DNA from: Punica granatum
Taxonomy: Eukaryota; Streptophyta; Magnoliopsida; Myrtales; Lythraceae
DNA length: 64,000 bases
NCBI RefSeq assembly: GCF_007655135.1
Contig: NC_045127.1
Span: 25,462,199-25,526,198 of the forward strand
Reading direction: 5' to 3'
A program made the translations under genes and the position numbers. A model generated the notes under the pieces. It was not told where the DNA came from and did no database searches. It was given only the letters and a program-made list of their open reading frames with translations. Numbering within the stretch: the stretch's first letter is position 1; each line of letters opens with the position of its first letter. Shown here in pieces: positions 11,160 through 21,995 of this stretch.

Positions 11160-14100
11160 TGTGCGCACCCGAATATTAATCTCGTAGGGGCACGCATGCG
11201 CACACTACAGCGCGGCTTGGGAGTGTCCACCTTCCCGGGGACGCGGGATGGACGCGCGTGAGAAGGAGTCGCCACTTACTGTTTACGACCCGAAGGTCGA
11301 GGGCCGTTAAGTTATCCGGATCTAGGGGTACAGGGTACACCTAAAATGCTAAGGCAATGGTCATGTGGAACCGAAAATTCCGAGTTCGGGGGTTCTATTA
11401 CGTGTGGGCCTATATCCGCACGCCCTTTCGGTACTCTAGATTACTAGGCTTGCTGTTTATTTTTTTATATATAGCATGAATTAGGTTGCGCTCTCCTCGC
11501 CCGTTTTGACACCGTAAAACTGATGAATCGATCTATCTGAATCAAGAATCCGAAAGGGAAGTAAGTTCGTGCGTCGAGGAAACGGTTGGCTATCTTAGTT
11601 ACGGTTCGTCGAACCATGGTGGTTGATTCCCTACGCGAACTGGAACCACGAAACATTAAATCTAGTCGTTGTTCGGGTAAATGAACCGATTCAATCGATT
11701 CTATGCTCGGACCTCTCGCTCGCCGATCGGGGATCCTTATAAATGGATGAATGTACAAATAAAATTCCTTACAGTGTACTATTAAGAAATACATAATAGA
11801 ACTGGACAAATGAATCCTTGATCAATTCACATTTGATCAATATTCCACTCCAGCTCACCGTGTGTTTTAAATGACCGACAAATAAATTAAAGCAACGCGG
11901 GATCAAAGAGCCGGGGGTCAGGTCTGATTGGACTGACTGGTGACAAGAGAGCCAATTGATTCTCATTGTAACCATTGGACCGATCGAGCTCTCAGGTGTT
12001 TGTCAAGCTACAATTCACGCATCCCAATCCAAGTCGTCTTCCGCTTAGACATTACTCGGAGTAAAGCGGTGACTCGAGGCTAGACCCCATTCTGCACTCG
12101 GGTTGCACGCGACGTGTACATGGGGCATTGGACCCTGTGCAAGACGTAACCTATTCGGACCCGAGCCGCAACAGATCAACAAATAAAAGCGAAAAACAAA
12201 AGAAAACTGATAAAAATTGATATAAACAGATAAGAACAGACAAATACTGATAAATACAATCAAGTTATGTATTAGTCTGAATTTACGTGACTTAATCAGT
12301 TATTAACAGGGGTTATTTGGATAATAATTTATCTAGCCTAGGCGAACAGAGGAATGTGTTAGAATACAGTTCTAGGCCAACTATGTGTGCGTGGATTGAT
12401 TTCAAGACTTTGTTCTATAAATGTCACTGCGATTTCACTGAATATGCCAAACTTGTATTTTGACTCTAGATTTGGAATCTAGCATTCCACCTAGCCATTA
12501 TCTAATGTTTGATTAGGTCAAATGAATGATTAATCCGGTATTATGTATTTCGCAAAAGAAGTGACAACGATAACTACCGAATTTACGGTAAAATGATAGA
12601 AACACCGAAAGTGGGTGAAATTGGTCATGCAAATGAAACTCGCATCCGAACGGATTACCCTTTTTCACCCATAGATCGAGGTGTTTCGATCTCCTTAACG
12701 CCTAGGATATCGACGAATCATGAAATGACGATCATGCCCTTGGACGATGAGATGTGTGAAATGCACGTATAAAATTGAGATCGGGTGACACGAAGAGGAC
12801 TAAAGAGGACTCATATGCTTCGACTTGAGCCGCCTCAAATTGTGCTAGGACTCAAGTCATAGCACGCAAGCGCTCCCTAGACACTAATTATGTTCGTGTT
12901 ATACATCTTGATGTTTTGAAATTGTGGTTTTTTTTAAAGGGCATTTCCGCCATTTAGTGATACGTCGATGCGTTTACAAATTGACAGCCGATTCATGCAA
13001 TTTAGTTTAAGCTAAATGATTTGCTTAATCGAATTATGCGTCCCATTTCCCCATTCGTGGAATTATTAAGGATTGTTGCCTCAAACCTCAAATGCTATGG
13101 GTTAATGGAATGGTTATTCGAAATTAACGCGCCTAACATACAAACTAACGTGAAACTAACGATTAAACAAAAAATGTAATTGCGATCAATTCCAAGAACC
13201 GATTTTAAAGTGATAGAGGAGGCCATCCCCGACCCGAGGAAGGTCAAGGGGCATTCGGCCTCCTTTCAAGGGGGGAAGCCGAAAACCTCCTTGACCCGGC
13301 TTAGGTCATGGATCGTCTCCTATATCGGTTTTGACCGCTTCTTGCATGCATAAAACATCAAATACGATAATAACACACATTTTACGTAGCCGGTGCCTCC
13401 ATGATCTTAGGAACGCAATCAAGCATACAAACAAGCACAAACACAATATTTAGGGGAATCGATAAAACGATATTGACTCATACAATGGTAAATATGAAAA
13501 CACGAGAACCGACTTATTTCGAGGTGCGAGAGGCCTCCTTGAACACATGTGGTCCAAGGGAACTCTCGGCCACCTCCCAAGAGGAATGGCCTTGAGTTTC
13601 TATGGCTCAAGCGGGTCAAGGTAGTCTCTCCTACCACGATCTTAGTCGTTTCCTGTATTAGTGAAGACATGCATAATACGGTACAAGAACACATGAAAAC
13701 ACATAAAAACGTTGTATTGCATGCAATTCGGTTCAAGACCGCCGTATTACCCCACAAGCCTAAGAAACTAAAAGACCTACTTCTCTAAGTCATAGAGAAG
13801 TTATACCTAGCCTCGGGATGTAAGGAAAGAGTCGGAGAAGTGGCAAGAGGGTCAGGTGACCCGGTTGCACAGAATCTGTCCAAAAAAAGGGAGCGGCGGG
13901 CAATTGGGAAAGATCAGCTTGCACGGGCGGTTTCGGGTGACTTCTCTGACTTGGCACGGGTGTTTCCTACTCCCAAGGGGCTGTTGAACAAGCCTGTGAA
14001 GTTTCGTGCAAAAACGAACAGGTTGATTTTCCCAAAAATACAAACAAAAACCAGTAAAAAACTAGAAAAATCTGCGAATAGAGAAATGAGAGAAGTGGCG

Positions 14101-14904
14101 GAGGTGCACGGTTGAACGGCTCTCGGCACGCAACCACCCTGTCACGGGGGAGAGTGAGGGTTGTGAGGAACCCTTAGAATGTGATGGCACGACTCGCTGA
14201 GGTCGTGGGAAGAAATGGCGTGCCTAAGAACCGAGTAAGACCCGAGAAGCACTAAGGACGTTGTTTCTGTGCTGAGCTGAAACGCGGGGATGGGAGGCTC
14301 GAATGCTACAACAAACCTCGGAAATGGACTTAGGAGGTCGAAAGTATGTGGGATATGAAATTTGGTTGAAGTTGGTTCGGGTAAGGTGGCGGTCGCCGGA
14401 AAACGATTGAGTTTTCCAGCAATTTTGGCCTTGAACCGGGCTGAGGAATGGCTATCCAAATTATGGAAATTTCTGGGGTTTGAGAGGCTTTGGGAGGTTC
14501 TCCTAGAGTGAGAAAGTTTGAGAGAGAATGGGAATTGAGTTGTGATTAAGTTAATGACTCAAGGCTAATGATGCAAAATTAGTGAAATTAAGTGCAATTA
14601 GAGGGGTGCTTAAGAGGTATCTGAATTTTTGAAATGGATTAGGGTTGGGAAATTGTCTTGTTGAGTGTGGGGAAAGGAAGAGAAGGGAAATGAATTTGAT
14701 GGAGGGAAGGATGGATGGGAGAGGTGTAAGAGATATTTTGAATTGAATAGGGGAGGCTCATTTGGCTTGCCCTTAGAGGAGAGCCATGGCTCGGCTCAGC
14801 TCGGCTCTGCTTGGCTTGGCTAGCTCAAGGGTCCCACTTGATTAGGAAGAAAGTCGGAAGAAGCTCGGGACTCGATTGATTGCGCGTTCGATTTCCGTGG
14901 CTCG
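11160..14904 (-). mobile_element. E1 5' LTR, 3' portion (up to the solo LTR insertion)
   Basis: The LTR ends at 11160 next to the PBS. It contains the hairpin block (11286-11299), the segment with GGTGTCAAAACG-like sequence, and further blocks shared with the other LTRs. At 14904 it is interrupted by a solo LTR and resumes at 20109. Total LTR length without the insertion is about 4.95 kb. No gene is present; open frames such as 14142-14459 are short and not conserved between LTR copies. Confidence 0.8.
14900..14904. other. Left target site duplication of the solo LTR (GCTCG)
   Basis: GCTCG directly precedes the LTR start TGTCAG and is repeated at 20104-20108 after the LTR end. The empty site in the other E1 LTR has a single copy. 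Confidence 0.9.
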
Positions 14905-16433
14905 TGTCAGCACCCCATTTTGGCTCATCAATCCAAACAATAGTATCAGTAGCAATTAACGCCATGACTCGAGTGTGGATACAGTTGAAAGGCTCAACAT
15001 ATGCACACGACAGAAGAACGGCCTTAGTCATTAGAAGCTAATAGAATGACCAGAGAGCCCAACAATATCCAAAACCGGCATTTTCAGAGTTCACACGAAA
15101 AGTGCTATTTTCCGATAGTTCGCTCGATTGTCAGAAAATAGTCAATATTGGACTCAAAAAATCCACATCATTGCCAAACAGATGAAAAGTGTCTTCAAAA
15201 GCATTTCGTAAATCATCTGCTCTATACAGAGCAACTTTCAGAATATAGACAACTTTTCAGTGGGAGTCCCAAAATGCCGGTTTCCCAGAGAAAAGTTAAT
15301 TCCAAATATCATACGCGGCCATGCCCTTCCAGCATACAGAGCACAAGCAGTGCTTCAGATTGTCTTTTGGAAGCCATACAGACACCCATAATGCATACCC
15401 CTCTTCGGAAGAGCATAGCCGGAGACTGGTTTGATGGAACAACAACAAACGAAGTTCGTACTACATTGCCCTGAAAACTCTAGCAAATATTCACAATTGG
15501 GCAAAACAGACAGCAGAACCCTTCTCAGTTTCCCGAGTAACCTCCGAGGAGCAGAAATGACCATTTTCAGTGGAAATGCATATCCTGATGTCCTTTTTAC
15601 GGAAACTTGACGCCAGGTGCCTACCCTACACAGTGCTAGCCTTCTTAAGGCTCAACGTGGAATCGTCGAAATGAATCACACAACTCATCTAGACCTCCCG
15701 AACAGTGCTTTAGAAGTCTCAGATACACTTTTCAAGTCCTTAGAGGCCCGATCTTGGCAAATAGAGATTACAGTGATCTTCCGAGCGCCCAAGCAACTCA
15801 GAAAGCAATCTGAGAAATCCAGTTTCGGCCTCCTAGGACATTTCCGGCTCCACGTTTGCATTACCGGCTTAAGGGTCAATTGTTCACGTTGTCTAACAAT
15901 TCATGTCAAAATGACCAACGTGAGATACAGACACAAGATATACTGTTAGAAGCGGACAACTTCGCTCTGGTCACCTAAAATGGGCAAAATCGGCTTCCGA
16001 GCCTCGTACGCACCCGAGGCATTCTTCAACGAAAAATGGCAATTCCGAGCTCGTTTCAATCGTTTTCAAACGCGCAATGACAATGCGACGTTCGTTTGAG
16101 CCACGAACCTCGAACACGCGATCAATCGAGACCCGAACTTTGTCCCGAACTTCCTCTCAAACCTGTGGGGCCCACGGGTCAGCCATGACCAGCCCTATCC
16201 CTTGCCATTGCCGCCCATTTCCTTGGCATCTTCTCCATGCAACTTGCCTTATCCTTCTTAAAAATATCAAGCCTACCATTTCACTTCAACACTCCACCTT
16301 CATCAATGCATTTGGCTCTTCCTCATCAATGCATTTTGAAGAAGTCTTCATCCCTATCTTGATTAAAAAATTCGGATTCCACTAATCCATAGCCCTAATT
16401 GCACTTTTCTTCACTAATCTTGCACTTAAGATT

Positions 16434-16445
16434 TCCTATATATTG
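16434..16445 (+). promoter_or_regulatory. Putative TATA box of the solo LTR
   Basis: CCTATATATTG lies about 1.53 kb from the LTR start. The LTR starting at 57744 has TTCTATAAGTG about 1.61 kb from its start (59353-59364). The similar position in two diverged copies supports a promoter role, but no transcript start can be seen. Confidence 0.4.
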
Positions 16446-16827
16446 TCCAAATGTCATTAACTTAATCATTCACCTTCAAGCACTCTCTCTCTAGCATTTC
16501 TCACTGAAACAAATGCTCTCAACCTCCCAAAAACTTCAGCAAAATCGCAGCAAGCAAGAACCACCCAAAAACTAAGCAAAACACTCAAGACTTAAGTCGG
16601 AATCCATCCCGACTTAAATCCAAACTTCACCAAACTTCATATCCTAGATGTTTTCGACCCCCTCTATCCATTTCCGAGCTTAGATTTCAAGTTTGAAGCC
16701 TCTAAGTTCGAGAATCAGCTCAGTACAGAATCGAGCACAGTTTTGGCCCAACAGGGTCAAAACTTCCAACCCTGTTTTCTCACCTTTTTGAGTCGGTCTT
16801 AACTTTCAAAACCCATCAGACACCTTC

Positions 16828-17290
16828 GGGGGTTCGTTAGGAGTCGGGAGCCACCGACCTTGCTCAAACATTCTATCGGAATCCACAGTTATGAATTCCG
16901 ACCCGAAAACTGCTCAGTCGGGCCGGCGTTTCTGACTGTCTGTTCGGTTTTCTTGTAGATCGAGTCGATCCGTGACCCTTTTCGACGGACGACCACTTCT
17001 ATCACCTCCAGGGTCAGTTAGGAGTCAGGAGTCGTTGGCCTTGCTCAAACATTCCATCAGAATCCACCGTTATGAATTCCAACCCGAAAACTGCCCAATC
17101 GGGCCAGTTTTCTAGACGTGCTCTGTTTTCGGTAATTTTTGCAGGACTGTACGGGTCGACCCGACAACTCTGGGAACAAACGACTACCACGGTCACCTAG
17201 AGGGGTCCCTTGGCTACCCAAGGCCGCCGACCTTGCCTCAAAATTCCATCGGGAGCCTCCGTGGCGACGTCCGACCCGACTTGTGCCATT
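16828..17290 (+). repeat. Tandem repeat of about 188 bp inside the solo LTR
   Basis: Blocks with CTTGCTCAAACATTC, GAATCCAC(A/C)GTTATGAATTCC and CCCGAAAACTGC occur at about 16858-16920 and again at about 17041-17103. A third, more diverged partial copy is at about 17220-17290 (CTTGCCTCAAAATTCCATCGG). The array lies downstream of the TATA-like sequence, so it would be transcribed. Confidence 0.7.
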
Positions 17291-19954
17291 CGGGTCTGTT
17301 GCTACCATTCGGGTCTGTTTAAGCCAAAACAGCCCAAACTCGACCCACCAACGGTCCAACCCGACTCTTGAAGGTCCCATCCCGCCTCTCGGGACTAGGT
17401 ATGACCATTCCCGACTTAGAGGAGCTAGGACTTTTATATTATTGTTGTGTTTATGGAGTTTTTAAGGGGTTTTAAGCATAATTTTAATTCCGAACTTTAA
17501 TTTTATGCAATTTCCTTATTACACCATGCATGTTTATCATCGTTTAACGTGCTAGTATGTCGGGAAATATTTAAATCGAAGTCGAGGAAACCATCCTGAC
17601 CCGGAAAAGCCGAGATCGTTCGGGTTAACCTCTCCATGAAGTAACCGAGAGCATTCTTAACCTTTTTGGGTCAAGACCGGATTCCTTTGCCCTTATTTAA
17701 ATTGTTTCCTGAGTTTTATTGTTTTTCTCACATCCATGAAGTCGGTATTGTTTTATCGATTCCTTAAATAATATGTTTGTGCATGTTTCCATGTTTGAAT
17801 GTGTTATTTAAATCTTGACAATACCGACTTTCGTTTAATCGTGTCATTTATCGTATTTGTTGCTTGAGCATGCAAGAAATGATTCGAAACAAGACGGGGA
17901 AACCTCGTGGGACCCTATTTGGGCCATGGGACCTCTTGGCTTTCTCCAAGGAGAAGTGGCCGAGAGTCTCATGGACTCATACGGGTTGAATGAGGCTTCC
18001 TCTCCCCGTTTTGGGTCCGATCTCAGATTTCGTGTAATTTGCAATCTACATTATTGTCGCAATATCGCATGAAAAATGTCTTTTCCAAATAAAATATGCA
18101 TGGATTCGGGTATCGATGACTCATTTGGGTCCATTCGGTTATGAGGGTATTTTCGGTCACTTGACCAAATCATCCTCAATCCTTATGGAATCACCTTGGT
18201 CAACGAGTCACGAATCGTTTTCACAATTAATGCATTCGGCATAACCCTTAAGCATTAATTTCACGAACGGATTAATCGGGACGTTCACATGATTAAACCC
18301 ACTTCACACTGATAAAGATTACACGAATTGGCCATTAACTGATAACTCGCGGCGATGAGTTGTCAAATGACATTGGTGCCCTTTTCAAACTTATCAATTT
18401 CAAAACCCGAAATGCGCGGTCCGATGTAGCATGGACGTCTGAAAAGGGCTTTTGTGTCTCAACTTGAGTTTTTACCTGATTCCAAGTAACTCAGGTCAGG
18501 ATACAGAAAATCTTTCTAGATCACTTCCGGGCAGATTGACCGATTCTTTGGCTTTTTCGGGATTCTTGCACAACCCTGGACGATCCAGGGAATTGGTCAA
18601 CACCAACTACAGGCCGAGGTGGCCCGCACTACGATGTTTTCCCTTTTCTGAAAACAATTTTCAAATAAAGGGCAAAATCGTCTTTTCACAATTCAGTGAC
18701 ACCCCTAGGGTTAGCATGACAGAAACACTACAGTACGAGATAAGAACGGACTACCTATTTAGGTGCAGGTTCATCTGCATAGCCTTTTCTTATCTAACTG
18801 ATGAGTTTCTGTCATCCTAACATAGACTCGGGTAACTAGAACGGTTATCTCTGTTAGAAAACATGCAAAATGCTGATTAACCTTTCACTCGACCTAACCA
18901 AACACTAGATAATGGTTATGAGGAATTCTAGATTCCAAATCTAGAGTCAAAACACGAGTTTGGCTAATTCAGTGGTAATTCAGTGATACAATACAAAACA
19001 ATTGTAAAAGCAATCCACACAGAGGAAACTTGACTACAGACATCCGATATGTCAGGTTCTCAAACCAAAGTCGAATGCTAAAACATTAGCACGCGTTTGT
19101 TTGTCTAGGGTAGGATTTGCATGCCAAAGTACCCCGGATTAACAATTTGCTAAAACACGTACATTTGACAGTAACAAACACTTTGTCTGTTATTAACATG
19201 TTGTGTGTTACCTTTTTGCACCTGTTTGCCATGCGGGTCGAGCCTGATCCCTAGGTCGAATAATATTAGGGTTCAACGCCCTAATCATCGATCACAGGGT
19301 CCAACGCCCTAATCATCACTCACAGGGTTCAACGCCCCATTCATTGAGAGCCCACTGAATTACATTTTTCGGTTATTTCCTAAACTCACAGTGAGTTGAG
19401 TGGAATATTAACCGAAAGCAAACCGAATGGGATTCAATCCTTTGTAATTTGTAATTTATTGTATTTATTCTGAGAGCACATTGTAAGGATTTATTTGTGC
19501 AGTCGTTATTGTAAGGATTCCATTCAGTGAGCGAACGGTTCGAGAGTTGAGTTAATCGAATCGATTCAACGTTTGCTCATAGAAAAGTAAACCCAAAATC
19601 TCGCGGTTTCGGTTCACGCAGGGAGTCAACCGTTATGGTTCGATGAACTGTAACGAAAGATAGTGAACCCATTCCCCGACATACAGGCTTACTTTTCTCT
19701 CGGCTTCTCAATCGACATTGTTTAATTCACCGAATTTACGGTGTCAAAACGTGCGAGTCGAGTGCAACTTAATCCATGCGGTAAATAATAAAACATGCAA
19801 GCCTAGCAAATCAGAGTACCGAAGGGGCGTGCGAGATATAGGCCCACACATAACATGAACTCCCGAAGACGGACTTTTCGGTTCCGCACAGACTAATGCC
19901 TTAACAACAACTAGGTGTTCCATACCCTTAGACCCCGGGTAACTTATCCGCCCT

Positions 19955-19968
19955 CGACCTTCGGGTCG
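19955..19968 (+). other. Conserved LTR hairpin with UUCG loop (solo LTR copy)
   Basis: CGACCTTCGGGTCG is a perfect inverted repeat. In the sense RNA it would form a short stem closed by the very stable C(UUCG)G tetraloop. Identical copies lie at 1806-1819, 11286-11299 (minus) and 62848-62861. A variant with loop CUCG is at 22108-22121 (minus), and a broken one at about 56198-56211 (minus). Confidence 0.6.
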
Positions 19969-20103
19969 TAAAATGATAAGTGGCGACTCCTTCTCTCACG
20001 CGTGTCCGTCACGCGTCCCCACGGAAAGGTGGACACTCCCAAGCTGCGCGATTTCAAGTCGCGCGTATACGGGCCCCGACGAGAGCACATTCGGGTCCGT
20101 ATA

Positions 20104-20108
20104 GCTCG
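20104..20108. other. Right target site duplication of the solo LTR (GCTCG)
   Basis: Second copy of the 5-bp duplication. The minus-strand LTR of E1 continues from here with CTTGAACGAAGAATTATCAA, as in the other E1 LTR near 2065. Confidence 0.9.
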
Positions 20109-21314
20109 CTTGAACGAAGAATTATCAATATACGCGAGAATACAGTTTTAAATAGCCTAATATTGACATGCTTGATGTAGGCGAATGCTCGGATGGCCCG
20201 GGGACTCAAAAAGCCGGTTTTGCTCCATTTGGATGATCGGAGCGAAGTTGTCCGTTTCTATCTCCTGTTCGTGCCTCTGTGTGTTGTACTGTTTGTGTCG
20301 GTGTGCTTTGTGCTTTAGGCAGAACGGTTAACTCGCCGACCTCGGCTGGAGATCGATGATCGGAGACGCTAGAGGAATCCGCAAACAGGACTTTCTCAGT
20401 GTTTCCCAAGTGTTCTGATGTGTTCGGAGACCATTGCGATCTCTGTTTGTCAAAAACGAGTCCCAAAGGCTTGCTGGGAGGCGTTCGTGACCATTGAAAC
20501 GTCACTCAGGAGACCGGTATGATTTCCTAGCCCTTGGGGGTTGTTGGGAGTGGGTGGTGCAAGGCTCGAATGTCAACATTTCCCTGAATGAGCTCTGAGA
20601 GCAAAATTCCTTGTGAAATGGGCCTTTTATTCCATTGGAACGATGCTCGGAAAACCTAAATAACTTGTGTAGTGCAAACAAAGTTTATTTCCTTGGCCCT
20701 TGAGGTCCCTGGGATTGATTGGCGCAGATTCTATGCACTGACAATTCATTAAAAGGGTCTCCGGCTATGTTTCTGTGTAGAAAGGGTTCCTTTTTCCGAG
20801 TCAGGACCCACTCGGGAGATCATGATGAGTTCCGAAAAACATTTTGAAATCTGTTCCCTGGTCTTGGTGACCTTTGGGTGTGTGCAGGCCTGTTTCCGAG
20901 TGTCGTTTATCTATTTGTGGATCGGGTATCCTGGGAGCCCCGTTAGGAAGGCGTCTGCAAATGTTCGGGAGTGTCTCGGTTTAAGCAGGAGACTTCTGAA
21001 ATGTGCTCGGAGGTGCCATTGGTCATTTTGGTACCAAGAGGGATTTTTAGAGTCCCATATTAGATACCTTCTGACGTTCCGGTGATCCGACGATGAATAG
21101 TGCCACAGTGCCGGCTTCTGCTGTTTTGGGGCTCGTTGCTTGTCTGCTCTTCTGATTGCCCCTCTTGTGCCTTTCTGGTGGTCCCCTCCTCTTTTCTGTA
21201 GTCCATGTCCCCGGGCCAGCGTGTTTGCTTCCGTCGGCCCGATCGTGAATAGTGACCCAGGCTTCGGTTGGGTGACCTTTGTTGAAGCCGGTGGGCCAAA
21301 ATGGGGTGCTAACA
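20109..21314 (-). mobile_element. E1 5' LTR, 5' portion
   Basis: Read on the minus strand the LTR starts at 21314 with TGTTAGCACCCCATTTTGGC and runs to 20109, then continues beyond the solo LTR at 14904. It is closely similar to the E1 3' LTR at 1952-3234. The DNA upstream (21315 onward) is the leader/ORF1 start of another Ogre element, so E1 inserted into E2. No gene is present. Confidence 0.8.
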
Positions 21315-21976
21315 GTGAGGTCGGCTATGTTGTCTCAAAATACATGCCATCCGCATTCTATGGTGGACTCTTTCGAGGTTCGGGCAAGAGGCCGAGCGAG
21401 GTGTCCCATACCAAGACAACAGGGAAATTTGCTTAGGACTCGTTAACGTGAATGACATCCTAGTTTATTTTGAAAACTGCATGATGCATGTGCGCGAAGA
21501 AAGTAAATGTCCACGACTTAGTATAAATTACAAGGTACACGTACATCGCTCTTGAAATAGAAAAGACTCAAATGGCTCATGGGTCGATTCGATAGACTGT
21601 TGTCGAAGTCGAGTTGAAGGCTAGCATAGATGCATAGCACGATGCATGGCTTGGTATTACAATAACCATGCCATCTAAGAATGGGGGCCCTCGATTAAGG
21701 GGTAATGACATCCCAAAAACCGAGCGAGGATCTTTGGGGGCCGGTTCGGCGGCAAAGCCACTCGATCCATTCCTTTACTCGGAATCTCTTTCTAACCTAG
21801 CTCCTATTTGGTGCCCGTGGGATTTCGAGCATGGTACCTACATACTGCCAAGAATAATGTGTAATGCATGCGCGTATGTAAATGCGGAAGTAAAGTGTGA
21901 AATTTAAATGAAAACGGTAAATTAAAGCAGTAAACAAGCAAGCAAACAATTAGATCGAGCTCGAAGCCTCTAAAGT
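21315..21976 (-). mobile_element. Leader and cut ORF1 start of a second minus-strand Ogre element (E2)
   Basis: This stretch matches the E1 leader 10584-11137 on the same strand (blocks GGGGGCCCTCGA, ATGCATGG, AAGACTCAAATGG). Toward 21315 it matches the first codons of ORF1, where E1 was inserted. The remainder of E2 would lie left of the window. No intact reading frame remains. Confidence 0.65.
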
Positions 21977-21995
21977 GTCCCTAGTGGAGTTACCA
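21977..21995 (-). other. Primer-binding site of E2 (tRNA-Arg type)
   Basis: Minus-strand TGGTAACTCCACTAGGGAC lies three bases after the LTR end at 21999. It is of the same type as the E1 and E6 sites. Confidence 0.75.

Larger units (their letters stand above)
14905..20103 (+). mobile_element. Solo LTR of an Ogre/Tat-type element, 5.2 kb
   Basis: It starts TGTCAGCACCCCATTTTGGC and ends ...GGGTCCGTATA, where the final TA replaces the CA seen in relatives. It is flanked by the 5-bp direct repeat GCTCG (14900-14904 and 20104-20108). The uninterrupted target is visible at about 2057-2070 in the E1 3' LTR (GTGGCTCGCTTGAACG), which proves insertion followed by LTR-LTR recombination. A TATA-like CTATATATTG lies at about 16436, some 1.53 kb from the start. 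The end block includes the hairpin 19955-19968. No gene is present. Confidence 0.92.
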
